Positions 1-7,784 of a stretch of 64,000 nucleotides of DNA are shown here, piece by piece. The stretch spans positions 7,528 to 71,527 of the forward strand of contig NZ_AUJE01000010.1 of NCBI RefSeq assembly GCF_000424065.1. The letters are read 5' to 3'. The notes beneath the pieces were generated by a model. The model was not told the origin of the DNA and made no database searches. It saw only the letters and a list, made by a program, of their open reading frames with translations. The number at the start of each line of letters is the position of its first letter. Positions within the stretch are counted from its first letter, which is position 1. Made by a program: the position numbers and the translations under genes. Origin of the DNA: Selenomonas ruminantium subsp. ruminantium ATCC 12561. Its GTDB lineage: Bacteria; Bacillota; Negativicutes; Selenomonadales; Selenomonadaceae.

Positions 1-500
1 GGGGCCGGCCTTCACTGCGTTCAGGCAGTCGCTCCTAACAGAAAAAGCACTCCCCGTTCGCCCCAAGTTACGGATTAGCCTATTGCCACGAACTCGTTGC
101 TCCCGTCACAAGAACATCGATGTACTTGCTGCTTATCACTGCGAAAATGCCGTCTTATACGGAAATCGCTGAGGGCGGAGGTGGTGATGCTTTTCGCTGT
201 GGAACGACTGTCCGAACGCAGTGAGGACTGGCCCACAAACGACAATTTCTAGAAATTGAGCTGAACATACGCGCCGCCGGTCTTGCCCGGCGCAGGTAAC
301 TAAAAAGTGCATTCCTTTGCTTGTGGGTCATTTCGTGCAACGGCGAAAAGTATTACCACCTCTGCCCAAACTGAGCTGTAACAAAAAAATTTCAGCACGT
401 ACTGGCAAACTGCAATTTATCTTTATGACGCAAACAGGATTTTATATTGGTAGGGCGAAATAAAGTCATATACAAGTCACATAGGGAGAATAAAATTGAA
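1..500. other. Non-coding stretch with palindromes
   Basis: I see no convincing gene here; all open frames are short and lack a ribosome binding site. The stretch is structured. It contains a perfect 16-bp palindrome CAATTTCTAGAAATTG at 243-258 and a GCGCCG/CGGCGC stem at 271-276 and 288-293. It may be the tail of a mobile element or a structured RNA that continues left of the window, but I could not match it to a known family. Confidence 0.4.
463..496 (+). promoter_or_regulatory. Promoter with 11-bp direct-repeat operator
   Basis: Two GTCA half-sites start at 465 and 476, one helical turn apart (AAGTCATATAC, then AAGTCACATAG). A TAAAAT -10 box follows at 491-496. There is no -35 box, as is usual for promoters activated by OmpR/PhoB-type regulators. 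The same arrangement with identical spacing occurs at 2326-2359, so the regulator at 537 probably controls itself here. Confidence 0.65.
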
Positions 501-536
501 GCGAATACGTGATTTTCTATGTGAAGGGGGCGGCCT

Positions 537-1220
537 ATGTTTTCAATATTGGTAGCGGAGGATGACCGCAATCTCAACCGCATGATTTGTGCGAAGCTCA
601 AACAGGAGCAGTATCATGTCTTTCCGGCTTTTGATGGGCAGGCGGCGTTGGATATTATGGAGCGGGAGCATATCGACCTTGTCATCAGCGATGTGATGAT
701 GCCCCGCATGGACGGCTTGGAGCTGACGCGTGCCCTGCGTGGGGCGAAGATGGATTTGCCTATCTTAATCATTACTGCCAAGGGGCAGATGGAGGATATG
801 GAGCGGGGCTTCCGCGCGGGGACGGATGACTATATGGTAAAGCCCATCCAGCTGCGGGAACTCATGCTGCGGGTCGGGGCGCTGTTGCGGCGGGCGCAGC
901 TGATGAGTGAAAAACGGCTGACGATTCGGGAAACGGTACTTGATTATGCGTCGTTGACGGTACAGACAGGCGAGCAGACCGATACTTTGCCGCCCAAGGA
1001 GTTTTATCTGCTGTTCAAGCTGCTCAATCAACCGGGCAAGATTTTTACCCGGCAGGAGCTTTTAGACGAGATTTGGGGCGTGGATAAGGATACGGACAGT
1101 CGCAATGTGGATGCCCATATCAAGAAACTGCGTCACCGCTTTGCCGACAATCCCGACTTCGCCATTGAAACCGTGCGGGGGTTGGGGTATAAGGCCGTGT
1201 TTAAGGATGAACCGTCATGA
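537..1220 (+). CDS. OmpR-family response regulator
   Basis: A 227-residue DNA-binding response regulator. The N-terminal receiver domain (about 1-120) has the acidic pair D9/D10, phospho-acceptor D52 in a SDVMMP motif and the conserved KP near residue 102. The C-terminal winged-helix domain (about 130-222) has the typical RNVDAHIKKLR recognition helix and ends in VRGLGYK. A GAAGGGGG ribosome binding site precedes the ATG at 537. The stop overlaps the start of the kinase gene, so the two form a two-component pair. The direct repeats upstream of this gene and upstream of the thiol cluster are its likely targets. Confidence 0.93.
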   Translation: MFSILVAEDDRNLNRMICAKLKQEQYHVFPAFDGQAALDIMEREHIDLVISDVMMPRMDGLELTRALRGAKMDLPILIITAKGQMEDMERGFRAGTDDYMVKPIQLRELMLRVGALLRRAQLMSEKRLTIRETVLDYASLTVQTGEQTDTLPPKEFYLLFKLLNQPGKIFTRQELLDEIWGVDKDTDSRNVDAHIKKLRHRFADNPDFAIETVRGLGYKAVFKDEPS

Positions 1221-2290
1221 AGAAACAATTTGTTTTGCCTTTGCGGCTCTATCATAGTCTGACGACATTATTGACGTTGGCTTTTTGCTGCTGTGCGTCC
1301 AGTCTGCTGGTCTACTTACTGGACAGCCTTGCCGGATTGTCGTTGGAACTGCCTGTTGCGTTGATTATTTGCAGTCTGCTCACGATTGTTTCCGGGGCGT
1401 TGCTATTGGCCTGGGAAGCTGGTTTTTACATCCGTCCGGCACAGTCTGTGGTAGAGGCCACGGGACGCATCGCCAAGGGGGATTTTGCCGTACGTGTGCC
1501 CCAGCCGGAAAATCTGGTCAGTACGGAGGAAGGCGTGCAGCTGATTGAGAATTTCAACCGCATGGCCAAGGAACTGCAAAGCATTGACCATATGCAAAAG
1601 GGCTTTACCGGCAGTGTATCCCATGAATTCAAGACGCCGCTTTCTTCCATTGTCGGCTTTTCGGAAATCTTGCTCGAAGGCGGATTAAGTGAGGAAGAAC
1701 GGCGGGAGTATACGGGGCTTGTCCATGAGGAGGCCCTAAGGCTTTCGCGGCTGGCGGAAAATCTTTTGCGTTTATCGCGGCTTGATGCACAGGCCATTGT
1801 CATGCGCCATGAAAATATTGCTGTGGATGAACAGATACGGCAGTGTGTTATCCTGTTGGCGGAGCGCTGGGAAGCGAAGGATATTTCGTTTTCGCTGGAT
1901 TTGCCTGCACTGATGATTGAAAGCGACCCGGATATGACCAAGCAGGTATGGTTGAACCTTATCGACAATGCCGTCAAGTATTCGGCAAAGGGCAGCACGA
2001 TTCAGATTACGGGCGAGTCTGCGCCCGGTTCCATCTGCGTGCATATCAAGGATGAAGGCATCGGCATTCCTGCGGATAAGCAGGAGCATATCTTTGAACG
2101 GTTTTATCAATGTGACGAATCCCATCAGGAAAAGGGCCATGGTCTGGGGCTTTCCATCGTCAAGCGTATTTTGGAATTGTTGGGCGGTCAGATTGCCTGC
2201 CAAAGCCAGTCTGGTCAGGGAACGGAAATGATTGTGGCCCTGCCGCTGGACAGTGGCAGAAGCTGTTTGCTCCCAATATCCGCGAAATAA
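1217..2290 (+). CDS. Sensor histidine kinase
   Basis: Membrane histidine kinase of 357 residues, partner of the regulator upstream (4-bp ATGA overlap). Two hydrophobic segments lie at about 15-38 and 44-66 with almost no extracytoplasmic loop between them. This suggests it senses within the membrane or the cytoplasm. A HAMP linker follows, then the dimerisation domain with phospho-acceptor His136 in SVSHEFKTP, and an ATPase domain with N-box (LIDNAVKYS), G1 (DEGIGI) and G2 (GHGLGLSIV). The stimulus is unknown; the shared operator with thiol/peroxide genes points to redox stress. Confidence 0.92.
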   Translation: MKKQFVLPLRLYHSLTTLLTLAFCCCASSLLVYLLDSLAGLSLELPVALIICSLLTIVSGALLLAWEAGFYIRPAQSVVEATGRIAKGDFAVRVPQPENLVSTEEGVQLIENFNRMAKELQSIDHMQKGFTGSVSHEFKTPLSSIVGFSEILLEGGLSEEERREYTGLVHEEALRLSRLAENLLRLSRLDAQAIVMRHENIAVDEQIRQCVILLAERWEAKDISFSLDLPALMIESDPDMTKQVWLNLIDNAVKYSAKGSTIQITGESAPGSICVHIKDEGIGIPADKQEHIFERFYQCDESHQEKGHGLGLSIVKRILELLGGQIACQSQSGQGTEMIVALPLDSGRSCLLPISAK

Positions 2291-2325
2291 AATTTTTCAC
2301 AAAAAGATTGCAAAAAACTAAATAA

Positions 2326-2359
2326 AAGTCACATAGAGGTCACAATTGGCCGCTATAAT
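2326..2359 (+). promoter_or_regulatory. Promoter with the same direct-repeat operator
   Basis: GTCA half-sites start at 2328 and 2339 (11 bp apart), followed by a perfect TATAAT at 2354-2359. The second half-site is 15 bp before the -10 box, exactly as upstream of the response regulator at 537. It drives the thioredoxin reductase cluster. Confidence 0.65.
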
Positions 2360-2399
2360 CATAAGCGTAGTAGAGATGAGGTACAGAAAGGAGATAATG

Positions 2400-3344
2400 A
2401 TGCCAACGGAAAAGAAACGCATACAAAAGGATATCGTCATCATCGGTGCCGGTATGGCTGGGCTTACCGCCGCTCTTTATGCAGGGCGCATGAATCTGTC
2501 GGTACTGGTGTTGGAAAACGCACTGGTAGGCGGTCAGATTGCCAATGCTACTGGAATTGAAAATTATCCGGGACTGCCCAATGTGGCAGGTAAGGATTTA
2601 ATCGCAACCGTACAGCAGCAGGCGGAGAGCTTTGGCGCTGTGGTTGATGAATTTGACATGATTGAAAAAGTCAGCTTGCAGGAAGAACGAAAAATCGTGG
2701 AAACTGAGTCCTGCATTTACGAAGCCGGCAGCGTCATTATCGCCTCGGGGATGGAACGGCGCAAGCTGCCGCTGCCCGAAGAACGCAAATACGCCGGCAA
2801 GGGTGTGCACTATTGTGAGCTTTGTGACGGTCACTTGTATCAGGATAAAGTAATCGCCGTTATGGGCGGCGGCAATGCTGCCGTGGATGCAGCTAACTTC
2901 CTGACCAAGTACGCAAAAAAGCTGTATCTGCTGCACCGTTCCCAGTTGCGTGCCGATGAATCCGCGCAGGAAAAACTGCGTAGCAATGAAAAAGTAGAAA
3001 TCCTGCTCGAAACCGATGTGACAGCATTGAAGGGCGAAAAGCGTTTAGAAAGTGTTGAAGTTTTGGACAAAGCGACTGGTGAAAAGAAAGAATTAGCCAT
3101 AGATGGCATTTTCGTCAATATCGGCGTTACGCCCAATACGGCGCTGTTCCAGACGGATATTGAGCTGGCCGAAGATGGCCGCATTGCGGCAGGAGAAGAT
3201 TGCCGCACCAATATCCCAGGTGTTTTTGCCGCCGGTGATGTCCGGCACAAAGAAGTACGGCAGCTGACAACAGCCGCCGCAGATGGTACGACAGCCGCAA
3301 TTTTAGCGGAGAAATATTTAGCGCAAATCAGAAAGGGGAAATGA
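2400..3344 (+). CDS. trxB: Thioredoxin reductase-like flavoprotein
   Basis: NADPH-dependent disulfide reductase of 314 residues using FAD. Visible motifs are the FAD-binding GAGMAGL near residue 17, the redox pair Cys139/Cys142 in CELCDG (the family usually has CATCDG), the NADPH-binding GGGNAAVDAA, and the C-terminal FAD-binding GVFAAGD. A longer reading frame reaches back over the promoter, but the AAAGGAG at 2387-2393 selects the ATG at 2400. It is the first gene of a cluster with a glutaredoxin and a glutathione peroxidase, which it probably keeps reduced. The variant CxxC surroundings may mean a non-thioredoxin partner. Confidence 0.9.
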   Translation: MPTEKKRIQKDIVIIGAGMAGLTAALYAGRMNLSVLVLENALVGGQIANATGIENYPGLPNVAGKDLIATVQQQAESFGAVVDEFDMIEKVSLQEERKIVETESCIYEAGSVIIASGMERRKLPLPEERKYAGKGVHYCELCDGHLYQDKVIAVMGGGNAAVDAANFLTKYAKKLYLLHRSQLRADESAQEKLRSNEKVEILLETDVTALKGEKRLESVEVLDKATGEKKELAIDGIFVNIGVTPNTALFQTDIELAEDGRIAAGEDCRTNIPGVFAAGDVRHKEVRQLTTAAADGTTAAILAEKYLAQIRKGK

Positions 3345-3347
3345 ATT

Positions 3348-3626
3348 ATGGTTAAGGTTTATTCGATTAACAACTGTCCCTGGTGTGACAAGGCCAAAAA
3401 GTATCTGCAATCACGGCAGGTGGAATACGTGGAATGCAATATCGAAATGGATGAAGCAGCCTTGGCAGAATGCAAGGCATTGACCAATGATGAGGTCGTC
3501 CCCGTGATTACTGCCGATGGCAAAGAGTATGTACTGGGCTTTGACAAGGGCAAGATTGATGCCTTGTTGGGGCTTTGCTATAAGGATTTCGTAACAGGAG
3601 AGGAGAACTATAATGGGTGTTTATGA
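3348..3626 (+). CDS. Glutaredoxin/NrdH-like protein
   Basis: Small thioredoxin-fold protein of 92 residues with the redox motif CPWC at Cys10-Cys13 and the cis-proline segment VVPVI. It is likely the electron carrier between the reductase upstream and target disulfides. Three bases separate it from trxB, and its last 14 bases overlap the glutathione peroxidase gene, so the three are co-translated. The C-terminal 18 residues extend beyond the usual glutaredoxin fold. Confidence 0.87.
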   Translation: MVKVYSINNCPWCDKAKKYLQSRQVEYVECNIEMDEAALAECKALTNDEVVPVITADGKEYVLGFDKGKIDALLGLCYKDFVTGEENYNGCL

Positions 3627-4158
3627 ATTTTCGGCTAAGACGAACAGCGGTGAGGTAAAATCCCTTAAGGATTATGCAGGCAAGGTGCTGATTATTGTCA
3701 ATACCGCCAGCAAGTGCGGATTCACTCCGCAGTACAAGGAATTGCAGGAACTTTATGATAATTATAAAGATAAAGGTCTGGAAATCCTGGGCTTCCCCTG
3801 CAATCAGTTCGGTGCACAGGAACCGGGCAGCAATAGCGAAGTACAGCAGTTCTGCCGCCGCAACTACGGCGTAAGCTTCCAGATTTTCGAGAAGGGTGAT
3901 GTGCGTGGCGAAACCGCCCAGCCGCTTTTTAAGTATTTGACCGCAGAAAAGGGCTTCAAGGGCTTTGACAAGGACCATGAACTGTCGGCTATCCTCATGG
4001 ATGCACTTAAGAAAAACTATCCGGAATATCTCGAAGATGATGGTATCAAGTGGAACTTCACCAAGTTCCTCATCGATAGAGACGGCAATGTGGTAGAGCG
4101 TTTTGAACCGACCACGAGCCCGTCTGCAATGACGGCAGCAATCGAAAAGCTGTTATAA
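3613..4158 (+). CDS. Glutathione peroxidase family protein
   Basis: Thiol peroxidase of the BsaA/Gpx family, 181 residues, which reduces hydrogen and organic peroxides. The catalytic set is visible: Cys35 in NTASKCGF (cysteine, not selenocysteine), Gln65 in GFPCNQFG, and the Trp/Asn of KWNFTKF. Bacterial members usually use thioredoxin-like donors, which fits the reductase and glutaredoxin encoded just upstream. A GGAGAGGAG sequence precedes the ATG. Confidence 0.92.
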   Translation: MGVYEFSAKTNSGEVKSLKDYAGKVLIIVNTASKCGFTPQYKELQELYDNYKDKGLEILGFPCNQFGAQEPGSNSEVQQFCRRNYGVSFQIFEKGDVRGETAQPLFKYLTAEKGFKGFDKDHELSAILMDALKKNYPEYLEDDGIKWNFTKFLIDRDGNVVERFEPTTSPSAMTAAIEKLL

Positions 4159-4236
4159 CTTGGAAGTAAAAACTGGAACAACGGCGTTATAAAAAGTGTC
4201 TAATGTGTATTATGTGTAGATAAAGGAGAGATAGTC

Positions 4237-4782
4237 ATGAGCTTACATGGTATTACGAAGGGAACCCCGCTTGAGAAAATGGCAGAAATGATGGCTTTGG
4301 GTGAAGCCAAAGGCACGATGATGTATTATACGCTGGCTAGACTTGCCAAAGAGCAGGGCCTTGATGACGTGGCTGAACAGTTTATTGAAGCGGCTAATCA
4401 GGAAGCTGTCCATGCCGGTTTCTATGTAACGGTAAACGGCATGCTTCCCAAGGATTTCTGGCAGCTCGTGCGCGGTCTGATGAGTGCAGAAACCAGCGGT
4501 GAAAAGAAGGTCAAGGCTATGGCTGATAAATTCCGCGAGGCAGGCTTTGTAGAAGCTGCTGATGAAATGGAAATCTTTGCCAAGCAGGAAGGACATCATG
4601 GCGTCGTCTTGGCGAAAATTCTGGAAAAGCACTGCCCGGGGATGTTGGAAGCTGCCGGCAAGAAAATCTATGTCTGCTCGGTCTGCGGTTATGAGCATGT
4701 CGGTGACCTTGATGCAGAACCGGATGACTTTGCCTGCCCGCTCTGCGGCCAGCCGAAGAAAGTATTCAAACTGAAGGATTGA
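4237..4782 (+). CDS. Rubrerythrin
   Basis: Non-haem di-iron peroxidase of 181 residues, typical of anaerobes. The first 135 residues form a ferritin-like helical bundle with E..H motifs (EAANQEAVHAG, FAKQEGHH). The last 40 carry a rubredoxin-like iron site with two CxxC pairs (CSVCGYEH and CPLCGQP). AAAGGAGAG precedes the ATG. A 78-bp gap separates it from the peroxidase gene. It may be transcribed with that cluster or from a weak promoter of its own, and its role in peroxide removal matches the neighbours. Confidence 0.93.
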   Translation: MSLHGITKGTPLEKMAEMMALGEAKGTMMYYTLARLAKEQGLDDVAEQFIEAANQEAVHAGFYVTVNGMLPKDFWQLVRGLMSAETSGEKKVKAMADKFREAGFVEAADEMEIFAKQEGHHGVVLAKILEKHCPGMLEAAGKKIYVCSVCGYEHVGDLDAEPDDFACPLCGQPKKVFKLKD

Positions 4783-4796
4783 GGGGACTTTTGAAC

Positions 4797-5138
4797 ATGA
4801 CAGACCAGGAAGTAATTCAGGCGTTTCATATTATGTGGGATAATTTTCCCGAACCGGTGACCATCACCCAGCGGAGCCGGGAGATTATCGCCGTAAACAA
4901 GAAAGCAGCAGAGCTGGGCTTAACGGCGGGGATAAAGTGTTCCTCCATCGGCAAGCCCGAAGATCATAAAGGCTGCCTGTGCAACAAGGCGATTGATGAA
5001 AACAAGTCCGTGCATGTGGCTTATGAAGGCCCGCAGGGCAAGGCTTATGGCTTTTGGACGCCGATTACGGAACGTCCGGAATGGATTCTCCATTTCAGCG
5101 TAGGCCGGGTGGCAGAATATCAGGAAATCAAACGTTAA
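4797..5138 (+). CDS. Small PAS-like protein
   Basis: Protein of 113 residues that resembles a lone PAS-type sensor domain (DNFPEPVTITQRS, then VNKKAAELGL). It contains a cysteine-bearing segment, KCSSIGKPEDHKGCLCNKA, that could bind a metal or react with oxidants. The in-frame TTG at 4779 overlaps the rubrerythrin stop; GAGGGGAC at 4781-4788 better supports the ATG at 4797. It is last in the stress cluster and is followed by a strong terminator. Function unknown; a redox-sensing partner role is only an inference. Confidence 0.65.
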   Translation: MTDQEVIQAFHIMWDNFPEPVTITQRSREIIAVNKKAAELGLTAGIKCSSIGKPEDHKGCLCNKAIDENKSVHVAYEGPQGKAYGFWTPITERPEWILHFSVGRVAEYQEIKR

Positions 5139-5180
5139 AAAATAGCCTGACAGAGCGTATGGTTTTGTCAGGCTATTTTT
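5138..5180 (+). terminator. Rho-independent terminator
   Basis: A 15-bp perfect stem (AAAAATAGCCTGACA paired with its complement at 5166-5180) ends in TTTTT and closes the stress cluster. Confidence 0.9.
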
Positions 5181-5380
5181 GGCGGAGAAGGAAATCTTTG
5201 GCTCGTGTCGAAAAAGGAATCAAGTATTTGTGTATTGGTTGATGGGAGGATTTTACGATGAAAAAAGTAATTGCCATCAATGGCAGCCCACGGCGCAACG
5301 GCAACACGGCAGAACTTTTGCAGCAGGCCTTGAAGGGCGCGCAGGAGGCCGGTGCGGAAACGGAACTTATAAATCTTTAC

Positions 5381-5799
5381 CCATGGGGAGTGTCAACAAA
5401 TGCGGCGTAAAACCCCGAGCTTTAGCTCTGGGGATATAAGCCGCGTCCTGCGAATTTACGTAAGTAATTGAAGCAGGACAACTGCTAACTTTCGTGGTAT
5501 AATAGACTTAACCTAAAGAATACGAAAGAAAGGAGAAGCCCTGCAAAAATAGAGACTGGACGAATCGAAAACCAAGGCCTATAGGCAACCAGTTCTTAGC
5601 GGGTTGAGGTTGCGTGTATCAACCTGCGGTGATTTAAAGACCTCACCGCTGTAAAGATAACAAGCATTCGCATACACAAATACCGTGGGACACACGGAAA
5701 TTTACGCTTTTGGAGATTGTGTAAGACGAATTGGCTTAGGTCGATTCGCTACGGTCGTTGAATTAAGAATCCCCTGGATTTATCCATGGGGAGTGTCAA
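5381..5799 (+). mobile_element. IS200/IS605-type (IS608-like) relic without transposase
   Basis: The 419-bp element begins directly after TTAC (5377-5380) and ends with TCAA (5796-5799), the left and right cleavage signals known for IS608. Each end has a hairpin with a single unpaired T on its 3' arm: 5413-5433 (CCCCGAGC, loop TTTA, GCTC-T-GGGG) and 5771-5791 (CCCC-TGGAT, TT, ATCCA-T-GGGG). That is the shape recognised by TnpA. No tnpA or tnpB frame remains. The last 16 bases also occur at the left end (5381-5396), possibly a trace of an earlier insertion. Confidence 0.75.
5510..5799 (+). ncRNA. Candidate orphan omega-RNA-like transcript
   Basis: An extended -10 promoter (AGGACA, 17 bp, TGG-TATAAT at 5498-5503) lies inside the transposon relic. 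The DNA downstream folds well, for example GCGGTGA at 5626-5632 with TCACCGC at 5643-5649, and runs to the right-end hairpin. In intact IS605 elements, TnpB-guiding omega RNA ends at this right end and reads its guide from the flank. No tnpB is present here, so any function would need one supplied elsewhere. Structure and promoter are seen; the RNA identity is inferred. Confidence 0.35.
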
Positions 5800-5837
5800 G
5801 AGTTGGGCAAGAGCTTGTTAAGTGAATAACGGTAGTT

Positions 5838-5878
5838 AAAAAGATTCTGCATCTTTAAGGAAGATGTAGAATCTTTTT
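5838..5878 (+). terminator. Rho-independent terminator
   Basis: A 15-bp stem starting at AAGATTCTGCATCTT with one G-T pair, followed by TTTTT. It probably terminated the intact FMN reductase gene. Confidence 0.85.
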
Positions 5879-5881
5879 ATT

Positions 5882-5963
5882 ATGTATTTTATTACATGAT
5901 ATTGACAAATAGGGGGAAGCGTTGTATGCTAAATACTGTCAGTTGATATGTAATTAAATACAT
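5882..5963 (+). promoter_or_regulatory. padC promoter flanked by two PadR-like operators
   Basis: The promoter is TTGACA (5902-5907), 17 bp, TATGCT (5925-5930). On each side lies an ATGTA-N6-TACAT dyad, at 5882-5897 and 5948-5963. This fits the ATGT-N8-ACAT operator reported for PadR, the phenolic-acid-responsive repressor of padC in other Firmicutes. One site is just upstream of the -35 box and one is near the transcript start, which suits repression by looping or bridging. No padR gene is in the window. Confidence 0.75.
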
Positions 5964-5983
5964 GATTAGGAGGACAATCTAAG

Positions 5984-6514
5984 ATGAAATTTAAGGAACT
6001 CGATGATTTTTTAGGCACGCATTTTATTTATACTTACGATAATGGTTGGGAGTACGAGTGGTATGCTAAGAATGACCACACGGTAGATTACCGTATTCAT
6101 GGCGGCATGGTTGCTGGCCGCTGGGTGAAGGATCAGGAAGCCAATATCGTAAAGCTCACGGACGGCGTGTTCAAGGTAACCTGGACGGAACCCACGGGCA
6201 CCGACGTGGCACTAGACTTCATGCCCAATGAAAACATCATGCATGGTGTGATTTTCTTTCCCAAATGGGTGCAGGATCATCCGTCCATTACGGTCTGCTT
6301 CCAGAATGAGCATATTGACCTGATGGAAGAATCCCGTGAAAAATACGAAACCTATCCGAAATATTTGGTGCCGGAATTTGCCAAGATTACCTATATGGGC
6401 AAGGCTGGTCTGAATAACGAAGATGTTATTGCCGAAGCACCCTATGTGGGCATGACGGACGAAATCCGTGCCGGTAAATACTTCGATGCAAATTATAAGC
6501 GCCTGAAAAAATAA
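5984..6514 (+). CDS. padC: Phenolic acid decarboxylase
   Basis: Cytoplasmic enzyme of 176 residues that removes CO2 from hydroxycinnamic acids such as ferulic and p-coumaric acid, giving vinylphenols. It matches the family over its whole length, with the signature [13 protein letters not shown] near residue 12, [12 protein letters not shown], and the [16 protein letters not shown] stretch. These contain the Tyr, Arg and Glu residues known to line the active site. An AGGAGG sequence precedes the ATG. It forms an operon with a secreted esterase and sits behind PadR-like operators. Confidence 0.96.
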   Translation: MKFKELDDFLGTHFIYTYDNGWEYEWYAKNDHTVDYRIHGGMVAGRWVKDQEANIVKLTDGVFKVTWTEPTGTDVALDFMPNENIMHGVIFFPKWVQDHPSITVCFQNEHIDLMEESREKYETYPKYLVPEFAKITYMGKAGLNNEDVIAEAPYVGMTDEIRAGKYFDANYKRLKK

Positions 6515-6532
6515 AAGCAGGAGGTCGTAGTG

Positions 6533-7633
6533 ATGAAAGCAGGTAAATGGCGTAAACTTTCTTTGGCGGCGTTATTGTCGCTGGCTTTAGCGGTGCCCAT
6601 GACTGGTGGCAGCTGTGCAGCCGCCGAAAATCTGGTCAATATGCAGCCTACCTACCGGGATGTTGTAGTGGCCAATGTGCAAAATGACAATGGCGCGCCG
6701 CGTCAGCTGCGCATGAATGTCTTTGTGCCGCCGAAAGCGAAAGCTGAAAAAGTCCCCGTGCTGGTGTTCGTGCATGGTGGCGGTTGGGCTAAAGGCACTT
6801 ATGAAGGTGATGATGCTAAACAGAAAGCGGTCAATACTGTACAGAGCGGCAATAATGCCCTGATGGACAAGGACAACACCTCATCGTATAAAATCTTCAA
6901 AGATGTATTGAATCATGGAATTGCCTTTGTTTCCGTGGATTACCGGTTGAACAGTGAAGCGGCCTTTCCAGCACAGATTTACGATGTGAAAGCGGCGGTT
7001 CGTTTTGTGCGCGCCCATGCTGATGAATATGGACTGGATGCCGAACGGATTGCCATAGCCGGTACCTCTGCCGGTGCGCATTTGGCTGCAGAACTGGCTG
7101 TGACCAGCGGGAATAAGGAACTGGAAGGCAACGAGGGCGGCAACCTTGACTATAGCAGTAGTGTAAAAGCCTGTGTCGATTACTATGGCCCCACCAATCT
7201 TTTGACTATGGCACCGGAAATGAGTACCAAGCTGCAAGACCCTGCGCAGGCGGCGGAAACCCATGATTCCATTCGTGCCAATGAGTCTATTCTCTTGGGC
7301 TTTGTGGGCGAAGGGCAAGGCGTAGGCACCTTGCGCAAGGTTGCGGAAGCACAGGATAAGAATTCACCGTATTGGAAAATGGTGGAACTGGCTAAATTGG
7401 CCAGCCCGGTTTATCAGGTGACGAAAGATGCACCGCCCTTCTTCATTGCGCATGGCGGCCATGATTCGCTCGTGCCCATTCAGCAGAGCATCAGCCTGCA
7501 AAAGGCATTGACCGATGTCGGTGTGGAAAATCTCTTTATATGCAATTCCAAGGCACCGCATGGCTATCAGGGAGAAGATACTAATAAAGCCATGATGCGC
7601 TGGCTCTGCCGCCAGTTAGGCGTAGAATATTAA
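6533..7633 (+). CDS. Exported alpha/beta-hydrolase esterase
   Basis: Protein of 366 residues with a typical export signal in the first 30 (basic start, hydrophobic core, cleavage probably near AAA-EN), then an alpha/beta-hydrolase domain of the carboxylesterase type. Visible are the oxyanion motif HGGGW at His81 and a plausible triad: Ser179 in GTSAGAH, Asp311 in GHDSLVP, His343 in APHGY. AGGAGG at 6519-6524 supports the ATG at 6533 rather than the GTG at 6530. Being co-transcribed with padC, it may release hydroxycinnamic acids from plant esters; this substrate is inferred. Confidence 0.87.
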   Translation: MKAGKWRKLSLAALLSLALAVPMTGGSCAAAENLVNMQPTYRDVVVANVQNDNGAPRQLRMNVFVPPKAKAEKVPVLVFVHGGGWAKGTYEGDDAKQKAVNTVQSGNNALMDKDNTSSYKIFKDVLNHGIAFVSVDYRLNSEAAFPAQIYDVKAAVRFVRAHADEYGLDAERIAIAGTSAGAHLAAELAVTSGNKELEGNEGGNLDYSSSVKACVDYYGPTNLLTMAPEMSTKLQDPAQAAETHDSIRANESILLGFVGEGQGVGTLRKVAEAQDKNSPYWKMVELAKLASPVYQVTKDAPPFFIAHGGHDSLVPIQQSISLQKALTDVGVENLFICNSKAPHGYQGEDTNKAMMRWLCRQLGVEY

Positions 7634-7680
7634 ATCAAAATAGCTCCGCAGCTTTTGGCCAGCGGAGCTTAAAGAGGATA

Positions 7681-7770
7681 TTAAAGATAGTTGAAATTCG
7701 TTTTGTTAAAACTGCAATTCGTGCAACAGACACTGAAGTACGCCACTTCTTTAAAGGCCTGCTCATTCAA
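7681..7770 (-). CDS. Possible 29-residue cysteine-rich peptide
   Basis: A short minus-strand frame with a CCTNC cysteine cluster in its middle. It lies downstream of an AGGAGG (complement of 7773-7778) and of the leftward face of the operator region at 7785-7861. Its only start, a TTG at 7770, sits just 2 bases from the AGGAGG, which is too close. An alternative frame from the ATG at 7766 has better spacing but an unremarkable sequence. I do not recognise either, and no function can be given. Confidence 0.25.
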   Translation of the reverse strand: MNEQAFKEVAYFSVCCTNCSFNKTNFNYL

Positions 7771-7784
7771 AACCTCCTAAAATG

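Larger units (their letters stand above)
5258..5829 (+). pseudogene. NADPH-dependent FMN reductase, gutted
   Basis: The first 41 codons (5258-5380) are a clear flavodoxin-like FMN reductase start, with the flavin-phosphate loop [11 protein letters not shown]. The frame then runs into a transposon relic and stops. Beyond the relic, 5800-5829 in the restored frame reads ELGKSLLSE and stop, which resembles the end of such proteins (AYELGK...). About 130 internal codons are missing, so the gene is dead. The assignment of the short tail is an inference; the head is secure. Confidence 0.75.

Noticed and set aside
225-260. tmRNA-like tag sequence (AACGACAAT) near the left edge
   Set aside because: The following codons do not continue the tag, and the conserved tmRNA ends are absent.
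5179-5439. A frame running through the FMN reductase remnant in another phase
   Set aside because: It lacks family features; the phase starting at 5258 encodes the recognisable flavodoxin-like start.
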